A stretch of DNA of 64,000 nucleotides from Mytilus trossulus (Eukaryota > Mollusca > Bivalvia > Mytilida > Mytilidae). The notes under the pieces are model-generated. The model was not told where the DNA came from. It saw only the letters and a program-made list of their open reading frames with translations, and did no database searches. Made by a program: the position numbers and the translations under genes. Positions 1 through 13,882 of this stretch are shown piece after piece (position 1 is the stretch's first letter; each line of letters starts with the position of its first letter). Where the stretch lies: NCBI RefSeq assembly GCF_036588685.1, contig NC_086378.1:25459578-25523577 (forward strand), read 5' to 3'.

Positions 1-2066
1 AAAAAAAAAACAACAACTTGAGATTGTCAAAGAAAAAACTTATAAAACGTATGCCTTTCTATACACAGATCAGCCAGACTAAAAACCATGTATAGAGAAA
101 AAGAACGGATAGATGAAATAAGATTTTTTTCTAAATTCATTCAATTAGTTCAAAGGCCAAATATAAAGAAAAACGATGGACACATACAATCCGGTGTCAT
201 TTGAACGGGAATTCTAACAGTTACCTAACACTCACACACACACACACACACACACACAAACAACAGACACACGCTAAAAATAAGATTCCAGGTACATGTA
301 AGCTTGCAGAATTGATAATTCAACAAAAACGACAAGCACTATTACACTGAAGAAAAACGAAACTCTTCAAATCTGATAAAGTTAATACATTGAGATCAAT
401 ATAAATTTTTGGTTCATTTTTTAGTGTTAGATTTCGATGGTTGAAACATAATGTTTTCAGTCTCTGCATTATTTCTGCATTGCATTTCATATGTTGATTA
501 GTGCAAAGATGTTTTTTTTTTCGTTTTTTTGTTGTGTTTTTTTTTAGTTTTAGAGAATGGGATCGATCACAATTTTTTTATTTAAGAGATAGTTTGTCTT
601 ATCCAGTCGAGGCTTTAGTTTTTAATTTTGTTATTGAAATATCTCAATCCCCTTTGTATATTATATAGTTGCTTCATATTTAAAACAAATATCTGTCTCA
701 CTAAAAATCAAGTTTAAACATTTGTCGTTGAACTCAGTGTAAGGAATTATTGAGACAAAACGACGTCTTACTCTAATGATATCCTAGATTATGATTGCAA
801 ATTTGTAAATCATTTCAATTTTGAAAAGAGCTTAAAAAAAGATTTCCTCTGTCAGTTTGTTTTACGTATAATTCGTTAACTTAACGTACTTTGTAGTTAA
901 ACTGTATCAAAACTCTATTATTTAGACACATCAATGAAACAAGAAAAAAATTTGGTAGAATCAGATACCTCCTAAGGGATTCAATCTTTATGCGTCGAAA
1001 AGATAAAGGTTTTTCTTATTTATATGCATCCCTGTCATAAAAGATCAACACTTGGTCAATATATCATAATCGGAAATATGATATAATGAAGGTGAAAACA
1101 GCATCTTTTTCTGCATGTACTCAAATAAAAATATGCCAATGAATTATAATTTAAAACAAAATCAATAGACAATAAATTTAACTAGTTTGCATATGATAAT
1201 CTACGATTATTTACTATGTGTTAGCCTTTTATATTTGTCAACGTGTAATAAATTCAATTAACATAGATTTGATTTACTCAAGTTATATTGTTTTTAAGTT
1301 TATTTTTAGGTGCATACCACTATAAAGAAGTCTGGTAGCTGTAGATCATAACGGTTAGTAAAAAAGAAGACGTTATATTGTAAGTACGAAGTTCCATATG
1401 CTTAATTTATATCGTTTTATGCGCGAGGAATTTTGTTTTAATAAGAAAAGGGAATATAGAGAGACACTCATATATAGCTTTAGAAATAACTCTTTTCCTT
1501 TTAATATAGATGTGTCTTAATCGGGTTTACAAATATAGAGAATAAATTCCAAAATAAATAGCTATAAACTAGTTAAATTATGCGTATTTTAAGGTTGTTC
1601 TTGTCGTAGAATACACGTTTAGATAACAGGACTGGCGAGAGAACTAGACATTAATGACACCAGTCTATATTTGGATATAAAATATGAAATCAAGGTATTA
1701 TGGTTTTTACTCTTTTTTTTACAGTTATGAGTCTAAGCATTTAAAAGTCATAATATAATTGAGAATATGTTTCAGAAAACAACATGACATACTTATGTGT
1801 TTCATATTGTTTATACAAGAATTATTTGCACTTTGATTGTCATATATTTAAAGAAATTGATATACTAGAATGTGTAATGTTGTTAAATTATATTCTGAGT
1901 AAGTCACTAAGCACTCAGAAGTATTTGAAATTAATACTCAACTGGCACATGAACATTGTAACATGCAAGAATAATACTTATATTTTTTGTGGTTAAATTT
2001 TGTTATCGATTCTACTTGCTAAACTTAACTACTTTATCTCGATTTTCTTGGTCATTTTAAGTAAAG
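1..2066. other. AT-rich stretch without a recognisable gene; CA microsatellite at 233-258
   Basis: No reading frame here looks coding: the longest is short and low in complexity. The only clear structure is a pure CA dinucleotide run at 233-258. The last bases before 2067 read ttttaag then taaagATG, so a 5'UTR splice acceptor near 2061 is possible. Earlier 5'UTR exons or the promoter of the membrane-protein gene could lie here, but I cannot point to them. Confidence 0.5.
233..258. repeat. (CA)n microsatellite
   Basis: Thirteen uninterrupted CA units in noncoding DNA. Nothing else is attached to it. Confidence 0.9.
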
Positions 2067-2270
2067 ATGCAGACCATATCTAACAATGATGATCCAACAC
2101 GAATGGGAAATCTTCAACCTCAACAAATAGCCCATGTGAATACATTTAAAAATTTGGGTACTCTACAGATTGTGCTCGGCGGAATAATAGCATTCCTTAC
2201 TCTAGTGGATTTAATAGGAGTGGCTTTTATGTTCGTATATCTCTTACCAACATTAATCTGCTCTGGATGG
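2067..2270 (+). CDS. Tetraspan-like gene, coding exon 1
   Basis: 68 whole codons from ATG to TGG, then donor GTAAAT at 2271. It encodes the polar N-terminus and the first long hydrophobic stretch (about residues 33-67, with an Asp inside it). Reading through the donor adds only nine residues before a stop, which supports the splice. Confidence 0.75.
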
Positions 2271-5200
2271 GTAAATATGTTTATTTTGTTAGAGAATTAA
2301 AGACATGTATAACTGCATTTGACTCTTTTGAATATTATTAAAGAACAAATTCTTTTTTTATGATTGTAATCATGATCGTATTATTAGCTCGATTGACCCA
2401 ATAGGCCAAAGGAACTTTTCTTATCACTGGGTGCCCGTCGGCCGTGTCAGTCACCCGTCGTTAGTCGACCTCCATCGTCTGTTAACTTCTATAATTCTTA
2501 AATATCATTACAGATAGAAATAAACTGTAACGGCAATAATGTTCAGAAAAGTACTAACAAGTGAATATAGAGAAATGCAATTTCATCCTTGAGAGTTATT
2601 GCTCTTTATAGCTAATTTGTCGCACGTTTTTGTTATCTTTTACAAAGTTTTCTCGTCTCGATGTACTGGGCCATTAAAGAGTAATTCCAAGATTGAAGCT
2701 TTACGTTTTTTTTCTGGTAAAAATTTATGAACGTTTTAGAAATAATATATATTGCCAGGTTACAGATTTTTTTATGAACATTAATTGAAGACTTGTCCCT
2801 GTATTGTTCTTAATCACACTTAATTGCGCAACTAAGTAAAATAATATTTTCAATTCATTTGATTGTCTGATTAAAAAAAATCCGTGTTGGTGTTTTTAGC
2901 TTAAATTATCAAGAATTCTTGCGATATACTGTCATTAAGTATCCAAATAAACTTATTTGAAATAAATTAAATAGCAAATATGGTCTTTTCCTAGTTAATA
3001 ATACTTTCAATTCTATGTTCTCTATTGTTATTTTCCTTATTCGAAAGATAATGTTCACGCTGCCTAATTTAACAGTGATTGTATGTCACACTTTGTTTGA
3101 AATGCCCGCGTTGTAGTGCATTTTTAGATTTGAATGAATATTACCTACGAACAACTGGTAACTATTCAGTCAATTTTGTTATTAGCAACGAACTACTAAA
3201 ATCCTAACCTAGATTCTTTCACAGATACGAATTTGATAAAAAGATTTGACAAATTGTTATAAACAGAATACCATATGCAAACATGTTCAGTGATGTTGTT
3301 TAGCAAGCTCGTAAAATATACAATCTGTGTAAACTTACGATTCCTTTTACATTGTAATAAATGTCTTTTATCAGAATATTAACTCATCACTGTAAATTTC
3401 AAAATTGTTTAAAGGTACTATATTTTTTGTATGAATAAACTAAAACCTACATGTACAGAGTAGGTAAATATAATGGTTAAACTTTCACGATCCTATATTA
3501 AATCAATACCTATATTTTAACCTTGATGAATATCTTTTATTTATCTCAAAGTTTATGACGTCCTAATTAAATATCCATTACATGTGTACCGATTGATATT
3601 TTAGTCTATTTTACATGTTTTTCTTAATTACAATCAAACACGCATAAGCGGTCTTTTCATTTTCAGCTATCATATGCCTCTAAAGCTCACTTTCAAACCG
3701 TTCAAACATACTTGTGATATCAATTAATTATTTTAGAAGTGCACCTATCTTACGCCGTCAGAGGTCATCTGATTTTCCTCTGTATGTTGTTTGCATTTTT
3801 TAATCAAATTTTTAGGAACTGCATTTACTCTCAGATTAGTATTTTGTGTCAAAGAAGGACGGCATAGGCTGCATATTATTTAACATTGTAAACGCCAATA
3901 TCCATATGGAAATAAAAGCTTACCTATAAATAAAAAAGTGCCAACCAATTGATAATCTAAAAATAATAGGCACAATTACACCCCTCCCAAAAGGGGGAGA
4001 GAGAGAAAAACGATATATTAATAAAAAAGAAAAGGTTGTAAATCTGTAGTGAATAAATCAAAAGAACCGATTTCAATCTTAACACCAAGGAAATGTCGCT
4101 GTAACTGAATTAAAAAAAAACAGTGAATGCTACATATACTTTATAATTTTTATGCTATTATTGCACAGTTCAGTACAGAAACACAACCATATTGTTTTAT
4201 ATTTACTTCATATATATTCTGAATGATACGTCTACGTTATACACTGACGTCAATCCTAGATACAATAGGTTAAACATGATGTCTTAATTCCTACAGTATT
4301 CTCAACATTAGCCAATCCAGTAGCTGCATTTGAAATTCCGCGAAATATAATGACACTTGAAATCAAATAGTTTTACCGAGGTCCAATATAGTTGGAAACT
4401 TTTGACCAGTCCAATAGTTCAACGCTTGCAATTTGAAAATATAGTAAAACTAGTGTGCTCTTATTCTACATAGAAAATGAAGACTGATGTATAATAACTG
4501 TTTATATATATTATATGATTATAGTTTGTCATAACTGGATGCTTACCAATCTGCATGTCAGAGAATACGGAGTCAAGCTTAAAGTTTAGGGTAAATATAA
4601 TTCTTAGCTTTTTCTTGTTGAAAAAAGAAATCAACATTGCTGCTATCGCTATCTCGAAACTATGAAAAAATATGTGATGACACTGTTGTTTAAAATGTAA
4701 AAAAAAAAAAATCCATGGACATTTCAAACCGGAAAATGGTATTATCAAATGGTACAGTCAAAAGCTCAAAAACATCAAACGAATGAAAAACAACTGTTCT
4801 ATTTCTATTGTAGAATGTATGTACATTCTCAATACATTTTTTTCTCAGTACAAAGATACATTTTTCACTACTTATTTGGACATGCAAAATGTACAGTTAG
4901 TGGTTAGACATAGAATATTTGAGATTAGGTTCTTTGAATTTGGAGTAAGAAGCATTATGTTAAAATATATATAAATGCAATGCAAGTTGGGCTTGACGAA
5001 TAAAAAGTTGGTACTGATAACAGGTAATTTGGAACTGGGAAATTGGATGTTAAATCCTGATAATTGAATATCAGAAATATAACATTAAGACTACAAAATG
5101 TTGCAAAATTGACAATGAGGCAACAACTGAACAATGTAAACCCATTAAAAGCATTTCACAAAAAAGGACTCACTCTGGTAAATATCAAATTCGCCTCCAA

Positions 5201-8200
5201 GAAAAGACACCTTAACGCTATGTTTAACAGAGTCTTATAAAATAGTTTCTTGTTACACCAATTTTTTCAAGTATACTTTGATTATTTGAAAGTATGCCTT
5301 TATGAATAATTATGATATTTTCCTCAAATATATAGATGAAGGATTGAAGACAACAACAAAAGAACGGACATCCACCTGGACATTTTCTATTGGCGATGCT
5401 TCGTTTTGTGAAGTGAGGAAAAATAGATTCTTCTAGCTTGTTATAACCATGAAGCTTATAAAAAGTATGCTGAAAGTGAAAAACATGTTTACGAAAAAAC
5501 AAAATAACAAAGACACAATAATAAAAAACTATCAATACAATTACCATCACAATTATTTCGAAAATGTACATTCCACAAATCATTCATAGAAAATGTTATA
5601 ATGGCCGGAATATGCATGAATCCCATCAAAACATGGTGAAATGATAACAAATAAACATAAGATATTCGTTTCTTATAGGACGATTATTTTTCACTTCAGA
5701 AATCCGCATTTATGGTGTGTAGTGTTATTGGAGCAGTTATTGTTGGCCCGACCATGTGTTTGTTATCATTTTTTTCAGGGTCGTTTGTAAGTAGCAATAA
5801 TTTTAAGTCGAATTAGTGATCAAAGTTTCATTAGCAAGATCTGTATTGCAAACATTTTTTATCAATTTTAACATTTCTTGTATGTAGTTTGCTGCACCGT
5901 AATAAGTGTAAGGTCTGTTTGTCAAGGTAATTAACTGAATGCATAACTCCTATACTGTAAAATATAAGTACACAATCGGTTGTGTTCTTTGCTTGAATCT
6001 GTAAATATAAAGAAAGATTTGCAATTAATGTATAAGAATCTTTGATTTAAGACAGAATATTGATTGTGTTATCTACATACATGTATTTAGACTGATAAAC
6101 ATAAACTTCACATTTGATTTATGTTCTGAAAAATTGTTCAACTTTAAAAAAAGAGAGGGGATTACTCCTATAGATAAACGTTTTTCATAAAGAAATCGTA
6201 TACCAAACCACATTTGTTTTCAATGTTTCTCCCTGAATTATGTTAACTTTGAGCATACTATGAAGAAACATTAAGATAAACCTGTCTTTTTTCATTAATT
6301 TTACTGTTTTTCAATTTGCTGCAAACAAACAAATAACAATTCACAAGCCGAAAAAAATATGATTTGTAATCGCCACATTATACATTATCTTAAATCATGT
6401 ATTCTTTTACTCTCCGATTTTCAAAAGAGGAGCGGATTTAACCCAGGCCAGAGGAACAGTCAATGTCATAGATCGAAAATAAACTGACAACGGCATAGCT
6501 ACAAAGTAAATAGACAAACTGACAAAAAAAGTACACAAAACTAAAGACTAAACAATACGAACCCCACCAAAACTTGGGGTGATCGCATGTGCTCCGAAAG
6601 GGTAACCAGATCCTGTTTCATTTGTGGTATCCGTTGTGTTGCTCATGTATTTTTATAAAGCCGGTAAATATTATTATCAACATCGCATCACAAATTATAT
6701 ATTTGTTACTAAAAGATTGGGTTTTTCATCTTTACCTAACGTTGAGGACTTCCAACAAAATCTCAATTACAGATTTATATCAACTCTGGTGTGCAAAATA
6801 CATACTCAGTGTCTACAGGTACGACTCGTGTACAATATTTGAGACTTATTAGAAAGAAAAGCCCTCTATAAATGAACACAACAAAATGCACTTATGTCAA
6901 GTTTGTGATGAATAGGTTTGACACTTTCTATATCGGCTCTTTATATATCTTTTTATCAATATCGATAACACGGGAGTAAACCATCCGTCTGATCTACTGT
7001 CTGGAAATGATGAGTTTGACAAACTACAAAATGCAATGTAATATTGAAAATAGTAAAATATTAACTTATGACTAACAAACAGGGACACTTCACTTGCATA
7101 CTGGACTAATGATGTATATTGTCAACAGCAGAAAGTGCTATGTGTTGTTGAATTAAAAGAAAAAAGAAAAAAAATGATCTAATGAACTAACCAAATACAT
7201 CCTCGTCAACAACAGAGAAATTAATAGCATTATACCAATTAATACATATATTTGTTTTACTGAGTGCATCATTATTGATTTACTAACACACTTTTTTATA
7301 TACATTTCAGCAGTACACGAAAGGGTGGTTTATTCTATCATTTATCATTAGCGTATTGTCTGTACCTGCCATAATAGTTGCATTTGTGTCAGCTTCCTAT
7401 TGTTGCTGTTGTTGGGGAACACAAAGTCAGCAGGTAGGGTTTATGTATGTGGTCTATATGTTTTCTACCTTGCATTATTGATATTTTAGCGGAAATTATA
7501 AGTTTTGATATTGCTTAAATTATATCACAAGAAGCTAATCTATAGAATTGTGAGTGACAAAACAAAATCTACAAGTTAAAATGCGAAAATAAGCAGATCA
7601 TGTATCATGACTATTGAAATACGACAAGTGTATAAATAAAAGCTTATATATATTCGAAAATCGAAACAATTGAATTGAATCGTACGATCTTCAAGAAAAA
7701 AAGGTAAAACACATGGTTATGGTTTCAATTTAAAACGCCAATTAGCAAATACTTCATGTGTACACATTTCATATAAGAATACAAAAATGTTATATAACTG
7801 CCAGTAACAACACCGTCCACGAGAAACCAAATGACACAAAAATCAACAACCTAAGGAAACCGTACAGCCTTCAACACTCAGCAAGGTCCATACCATTAAG
7901 TCAGCCGTAAAAATGAAAAATGTTAAACAATTCGTACAAGAAAACTAATTACCTAACGTATGTACAAAATATTAAACAGAAGCAAATATGCACTGCAACA
8001 AATGACAACTACTGCATTACAGGCTTCTGAATTCGGACATAAACATACAGAATATGAAGGTGTTTGAAAGAGGGTATTGTACCAATTCATCCCCTTACCT
8101 GGGACAGTGATGAAACAGTATAACATGAGAACAAACTATTAAAATCAGTTGACAAAGGATTTTAAAACTCATCAGTGATGAATACAAACATAAAAAATAA

Positions 8201-8641
8201 AATTACATATCTTGCAAAAAACTTATACATTAACACAGTAGAATGACATTTAATACAGTTTGTTCAAACTTAATAACATTTGAGGACAAAATCATGCATT
8301 TTAGTCATTCACGATATTGACATGTATTGTCAATCAATAGGCCAAGTACAATTTGTAGGCTACCTAACGTTGATATTTTTCTGTTAAACATACATAGTAT
8401 AACCATATCTTTGTTTTTATATCTTTTACAGAGGTGTCCTAGTGTGAGCCCTTCACAACCTGCACCTACAAATCAAATTCAGCCAACGAACATGTTATCA
8501 TTAATCAATACGACCGGAAAAACAGTACCGGATCCTGAAGCTCAACAGTACAATTCTGTTGGCGGAACTGATCAAGAGTTTGGTTATCCACAGAATCCAA
8601 ACGTCTCTAACTCTTATCCACCAACATATATAAACGCCTAA
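2067..8641 (+). CDS. Four-exon gene for a small multi-pass membrane protein, MS4A/CD20-like tetraspan candidate
   Basis: Exons 2067-2270, 5679-5786, 7311-7433 and 8432-8641 join at phase 0 each time into an open frame of 214 residues; all introns are GT..AG. Residues 1-33 are polar. Hydrophobic segments lie at about 33-67 (long enough for two passes with a tight turn), 78-101 and 112-134, giving three or four membrane spans. Residues 135-138 are four cysteines right after the last span, a typical palmitoylation site. The tail (146-214) is rich in Pro, Asn and Gln and carries PPTY at 208-211, a PPxY motif that binds WW domains. The start is the first ATG of the open frame, followed by a polar N-terminus. 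The motif KNLGTLQIVLGG before span 1 is the kind seen in MS4A proteins; that family call is inference. A claudin/MARVEL-type or lineage-specific tetraspan is the alternative. The gene model is firm, the function unknown. Confidence 0.72.
2271..5678 (+). other. Intron 1 of the tetraspan-like gene
   Basis: AT-rich intron of 3.4 kb. A more GC-rich patch at about 2395-2700 resembles the start of the mussel repeat seen again at 20210-21604, with phrases such as a cgtcgg-rich block followed by a ctgtaacggcaataatg-type segment. I see no exon in the rest; the short open frames at 4461-5583 are low in complexity. Confidence 0.4.
5679..5786 (+). CDS. Tetraspan-like gene, coding exon 2
   Basis: 36 codons between acceptor tcttatag (AG at 5677-5678) and donor GTAAGT at 5787. 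It begins DDYFSLQKS and then encodes one hydrophobic span (residues 78-101). Both borders are phase 0. Confidence 0.7.
6430..6640 (+). repeat. Dispersed mussel repeat (family R1) in intron 2
   Basis: Block with 'aataaactgacaac', 'gtacacaaaac', then 'cttggggtgatcgcatgtgctc'. The same order of words recurs at 10770-10880 and 14938-15118, and in reverse complement at 29470-29620 and 47755-48040. Copies are diverged and cut at different points. It has no coding content. The two open frames at 6589-6852 run through the end of this copy and into plain intron. Confidence 0.6.
7311..7433 (+). CDS. Tetraspan-like gene, coding exon 3
   Basis: 41 codons between acceptor tacatttcag (AG at 7309-7310) and donor GTAGGG at 7434. 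It encodes QYTKGWF, a hydrophobic span (112-134), then CCCCW (135-139). The cysteine run at the membrane edge suggests palmitoylation. Phase 0 on both sides. Confidence 0.73.
7800..8190 (+). repeat. Dispersed mussel repeat in intron 3
   Basis: Contains 'cctgggacagtgatgaaacag' and 'aaaatcagttgacaaagg'-type words that I associate with a repeat common in mussels. A related piece ('cctgacttgggacaggcgc') lies at 19440-19530. No coding content. Confidence 0.45.
8432..8641 (+). CDS. Tetraspan-like gene, terminal coding exon 4
   Basis: 69 codons plus TAA after acceptor atcttttacag (AG at 8430-8431). It encodes a soluble tail rich in Pro, Gln and Asn that ends SYPPTYINA, holding the PPxY motif. The frame stays open upstream of the acceptor, but that part is not like protein and the acceptor is good. 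Confidence 0.72.
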   Translation, partial: RCPSVSPSQPAPTNQIQPTNMLSLINTTGKTVPDPEAQQYNSVGGTDQEFGYPQNPNVSNSYPPTYINA

Positions 8642-9418
8642 TAATGTAGATTTCAAACGCTAACCAGAGTAGTTAAAGTAGTTGTTATCTTTGATTGATT
8701 GAAGCAATGAATCGCTAGACAAATGAGCCTCATCAGGCGAATTCCAGGTGAAAGCGGTTGAGGATAAGTAATGTGTACAGATTATCGTGTGCCAGGTGTT
8801 GCAGATTTTCTACTTTAATTTGTTTAAAGGTTTTTTTCTCTCTCTCTCTCTTTGACATTTTCTGCACAACCTGTCTTGCAGAAATATCTCATGAATTGAG
8901 AGGTTACTTCTCTGCTAAACAACGACTTTTCGTTTGATGTTTCTGTTTCCATGGTTTCGCTGACATTAATACGAGTTTTCTATTCATGATTGGATATGTA
9001 ATATAAGGTAAGGGAATCATCTTTCTTAAATGATTAGTTGTAACTTGATTGTGACTTGATGGCAGTTATCTAACGTTTGGTATAAAGTGGTAATTAACGA
9101 TTGTTTTGGAAAGGAACCATATGATATAGTATATCTCTTCCAGGAATCTCTTCCTGATGGTGTTTTGAAAAGATGAACTATCGATCATCTGTGCATTTTC
9201 ATTTAGGGTTAGGTAATAGTACGCATTCGTATCAGTTTGTTTATGTTTTTCTCTCTGAGAGGATACCATGGCTGATCTCTTGTTTTATCACATTTTATGT
9301 TTGAGCAAAACATTTGGAGCAAGATCTCCTTATCCTTCCGGAGAATCTGAGATAACAGTAGTTTATGGTGGGGTTCGTCTTCCTTCTTGCGTGTCCCTCT
9401 GTTCTATTTCACTCCTCT

Positions 9419-9424
9419 AATAAA
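9419..9424 (+). terminator. Candidate poly(A) signal of the tetraspan-like gene
   Basis: AATAAA about 780 bp after the stop codon; a second AATAAA is at 9632-9637. Either could end the transcript. In DNA this AT-rich such hexamers also arise by chance. Confidence 0.3.
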
Positions 9425-10939
9425 TGTAGATTTATATATATTTTCACCTTACAATTTCAAAGCTTATAAAAAATGATTTAAACGCCGATTATTAAACGTG
9501 TTTCACTTTTTTAGCGTTATTTAAAAAAGTACATGTATGTGTAAAGTTGGAGACAAGTAGATGCAATTTCAGTGGTAGGCGTCCATCCTTTAGTTACAAA
9601 TGAAAGCAGTTCTGAATATCAGAGTATTGTAAATAAATGAATTTATCCTTAAATTTGACTTCTGTTATACGGATGTTTTTTATTGATTCATTTTTATTTT
9701 TCAAGAGGCCAGCGTTGTCGAGTGGTAGTAGTAAACCATGAACATTCAATCGTATAACCTAGGTATGACAGTATGTCTTCTAAATCAAAGTAATTAGAAA
9801 CTGCAAAACCAATAAATCGTGTACATATAGTTTCATTAAACTAAAAACTTATAATTGAATTAGGTGATTAAGGCATTAAGTATCTTAAAAAAAAAAGTTT
9901 ATGTATAATTACAAATAGGGAAAAAAATAAAATTACAACTACAACGATAAGATAATTAACATATATGAGATCAGAATTACAAATACAACATCATAAATAA
10001 ATATATGAATGTTGGATAAACAAATACCGTGACATGTCTTATAGCAAGGCGAAACTACACTCTGCAAAACAGTCATATTCGGTAATAGGTCATTTGAGAG
10101 TCATAATTATATGTCTTGGGTGATTCCTATTTCTTTTTATTTGGTATGTCTGTACAATATTTGGAAAACTTGAGGTTATATGGTTATTAAAGCTTGTACT
10201 AAAGAAAAAGGGTGTACATTTGACTTGTTGATTTCCAGTGATGGTTATTATTTTATATGCAAATAAATGTATATGATATTTAGTCTGTAGTATCGTACAG
10301 GATAAAACTTTACTCATGTCAATTATTTCTTTATCAAAAACATAGATACATCCTGGACAAGATTGTGAAAAGTGCATATTTAACACAATGTTTATAGAAA
10401 AATAATGGTGGTATTACACCTTTAGGTGAAGGAGTCATACTCATGACAAATGGTTTAAATTCAAGGTAAAAGAAAGAATAATCTAAATATGATGCAATTA
10501 TGTGTACAATACTTACAATTCCTGGGTCGATTGTTTTTTAAACGTCGAGTTGTAAAAAGTTAAGAACAAATTGACGGACTTGCTTTTTAAAGAGTATAAA
10601 CCGGGATTAGGTGTTGTAAATAAAATCTGTGACCGTAAATAACTGTACGATAGATATAGAGAGGCAAGATATTGCCATGAACAAGCAATCTGTGAAAAAA
10701 CACAAAAGATTTAAGAAATATATAATGTGCAGAGAAGTGACATTCTACCTAACAGAAATATTAAAAAAGGGACGAAAGATACCAGAGGGACAGTGAAACT
10801 CATAAATGGAAAATAAACTGACAATTTCATGGTTAAAAACGAAAAAGAAAAACAGACATACAATAGTACACTTGACACAACATAGATTGATTGTGAACCG
10901 TTTTTGCCGAAAATGGTCATTATTAATTCGAAATTCGTC

Positions 10940-11250
10940 AATGATACATACGTCAGAGTCCCGACAATTACAGAATACAATACTACTGAGACCACACAAA
11001 GCCGTTTGCAATGCGATAGAGCTGACCGTGATAGGATTACGTTCCGACAGTAACTGATCATCCCGAGAATGCCGACAGTTTTCCAACGGATAACTTCCGT
11101 CAGCGTCAGTTCACTGTCGTGTCACTATCTGATCTCTGTCGGATTACATTCGGTAGAATCGGGGGATGAAGTCGTGACAGACTCGGTCGAATTTTACCAG
11201 GCAAAAAATACAAATTGGATTAGAAGCGGATTGAGAACGGAATTATCGGG
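10940..11250. other. GC-richer unidentified block, probably an old transposon fragment
   Basis: Base composition is clearly richer in G+C than its neighbours. Words of the type ccgacagt, gtcggatt and gtgacag recur in both orientations, so open frames appear on both strands. This looks like repeat-derived DNA with no coding function. I do not recognise the family. Confidence 0.35.
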
Positions 11251-13731
11251 ATAATTTCGCTTGGAAATGGTTGAATATCGACGCTTCCTAAATATCTAAT
11301 TGTTTTCGTGTTCAAATTATTTGTTTTACAAATTTTTAATTAAAGTTTGTATTTCCATACGCGATTCAACTGATCTTGATCAGACTTTCGACAAAGGAGT
11401 AGGTCCAGTAAGAGCCCTTTTTGGTCCCAAAATATAGCAGTTTTACAAAACTGATAAATTGTAAACTTTAAGTTATTTATTGAACAGTTGAGTGCTTCTG
11501 CTACATAAATATTGGCTATTTTTGACTTTACAATTAACATATATCGGGTACTGGCACCCTAAAGTCATGCTAAATTAATATTGAAATGGAAGTTGTATTT
11601 TATGATAATACATAACATATATAAATGTTGAGGATGAACACGGATGCGGCCACTTTCATTTTTGACCAAAACCATCCGAAAAGTGACATTTTTCGGCATA
11701 TTTGGTTGATTTTTCATATTTGAGCTTGAATTGGATCGTTTTTAAATCTAAATCAGTTCGAATCTTTCACATAAACTAATTGATTCAAATGAAATAGACA
11801 TTGAAGTGTTTAAAAAGTGGTCAAAATCATTAGTCAGATGAACCTGCAACTTGAGGCCAAAATCGGTCCTTACCGGACCTACTTCTTTCAACCGGGAATG
11901 GTCCTATCAAGGACGGCAGTAAAAATCTTGAAAGTGTGACCCCAGCTTAAACAATAAAAAAATAACAAAAATGATGAACTCTGAGGAAAATTCCAAACGG
12001 AAAAATTTCAACAAATGGCAAAATTTAAAGCTTAAACTCAACAGCCGAATGGATATCAACTGCCATATTTTTGACGTTCAACTTCAAGATATGAATGTCT
12101 TTAAATTAGAAAATTACTTTTAGTTTCATTTACTAGTATCCATTGGTTGGAAAACCTTGTAGCACAGAAAATTTGGTTAAAAAGTATATTTTTCTGATGA
12201 AAGTATATCAAAGGATTTTTAAAGATGGAAACAAGTCGGAAATTCCTTTTTATTTTGACATAATCGGTAAAATAATCAAAATATGGTTATAACAGTCATT
12301 ACTGTGTTTCAATCTCAAAACAAACTTTACAAAACATTTTCAATGTTAAAATCAAATTAAAATTTAAATAGTTTATGAGGTAGTTAGATTAATACTGGTA
12401 CTTAAGATATTTAAGATCGTATCAGCAGATAACCTCTTACCATTACGAACCAATTTGATAGCTTCCTATGGATTTACCTCTGTATTTAGTTCATCTGATT
12501 TAACGTTTGATTCAAATCATGTTTCAGTGATTCTAATTTTAGAACTACATTGATTTGGTAATAATTTTACTCATGATCAGATTTTTATATTTTTTTAAAA
12601 ATAACATGAGCATATTAAAATTTCTTTCGAACTGCAAACTTAGTTTATTCAAAGTCTTCCAGAGAATCTTGGGTTCTTTTCGCCTATGTCATTGAATTCA
12701 GACCATATTTTTTTATGTTTTCTTTCATATTTACAAAGACGTCTAAAATTTTGACCGAATGGAATAAAACACGTTGTTGTACTGTGCATTTTCCGGATAT
12801 TTATTTACGATTTTTCCATAATTTTTTGTACTGAAGTACAAAGTTCTTTATAAGATTCTGAGTACCAAAGTGATTGGTTGGTTTTCTTGGTTGTTGTTGT
12901 TTTTTTACACTTTTTAATAAGTTAGCTGACTTTTGAGCATTTCCATAGAAAATTGAGTAAATCATCTTTAAAGTCTTTCAATTTTATTTTTCTGACGTGT
13001 TGTGCTATTGGCTTTATTAAATGTAGATACCAGTTGCATTTTGCAACCAAAAAATAATTTAGACAGGGAATCCTCCTGATATTGGATAATACGTCTTTTA
13101 AAAAAATAGTTAGTAAAGTAAAACTGATCATTCAACTATTTGATAATAAAAAAAACATGCAGATTAAATAGTTCTATTTGACCATTTGGTGCAACACATA
13201 TAGGAGAGGTTAGATTATAGCGTAATTTCTACTTTAAAAGCCATAGGTACATAATTTTGTATTAATACCACTTATACTAATAATGGAATACATCTCTACG
13301 TGTTTTTTATTTTTTATTTATTTGTTAAAATGACATTTAACATTCAAATGAAATGCAGTTAAACAGATTTAATAGTAAGGCTCTGTACTTCCACAATATC
13401 ATTTTATTTTTGGATATAATCATTAACATGTAAACATAATTGTTCTAGTTTCTGAAGCACTTGACCCTGAAGTACTTCATACTTCTTAATGCATGAGGAA
13501 ATGAGAGGGGAAACCCCGAATCAAAAGTGTTTAGACTTAAATCTTGTTAATGATATGGAATTTGGACTGCCATCAATTGGGTTAAATATTAGCAGCATTT
13601 ATACTGGTAAATCATTCAGAGACAAACAAGGTAGGAACTTTTACAAGGTATATATTCTTATTTATAAACAAAAATATACATTATTCTAATGAAAGGATAT
13701 TGCCAATGTGAAAAAGATTTTAATATTCAAT

Positions 13732-13882
13732 GTAAGAAATCTTGAATGTGCATTCAAACTATTTTTATTAAAACAAAAAAAAAGTTCTACTAAAACAAAG
13801 TGCCGAAGTAAGAAATCTTGAAGGTTCATTCAAACTATTTTTACTGAAACAAAAAGGAGTTCTACCAAAACAAAGAGCCGCC
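13732..13882. repeat. Direct repeat, two copies, period 76 bp
   Basis: 'gtaagaaatcttgaa' starts at 13732 and again at 13808. The following ~60 bases (cattcaaactatttttA, aaacaaa, agttctac, aaaacaaag, gccg) match closely. It is a simple local tandem duplication in noncoding DNA. Confidence 0.75.

Noticed and set aside
5224..5583. 119-codon minus frame in intron 1 of the tetraspan-like gene
   Set aside because: Phe/Ile/Cys-rich low-complexity translation of AT-rich DNA, no domain.
10711..11254. Overlapping open frames on both strands
   Set aside because: GC-richer repeat-like block; frames on both strands and no protein signature.
13489..13689. 66-codon open frame beginning MHEEMRGETPNQK
   Set aside because: Fairly protein-like composition, but no domain, no convincing splice partner and no start context. 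It could be a stray exon but cannot be supported.
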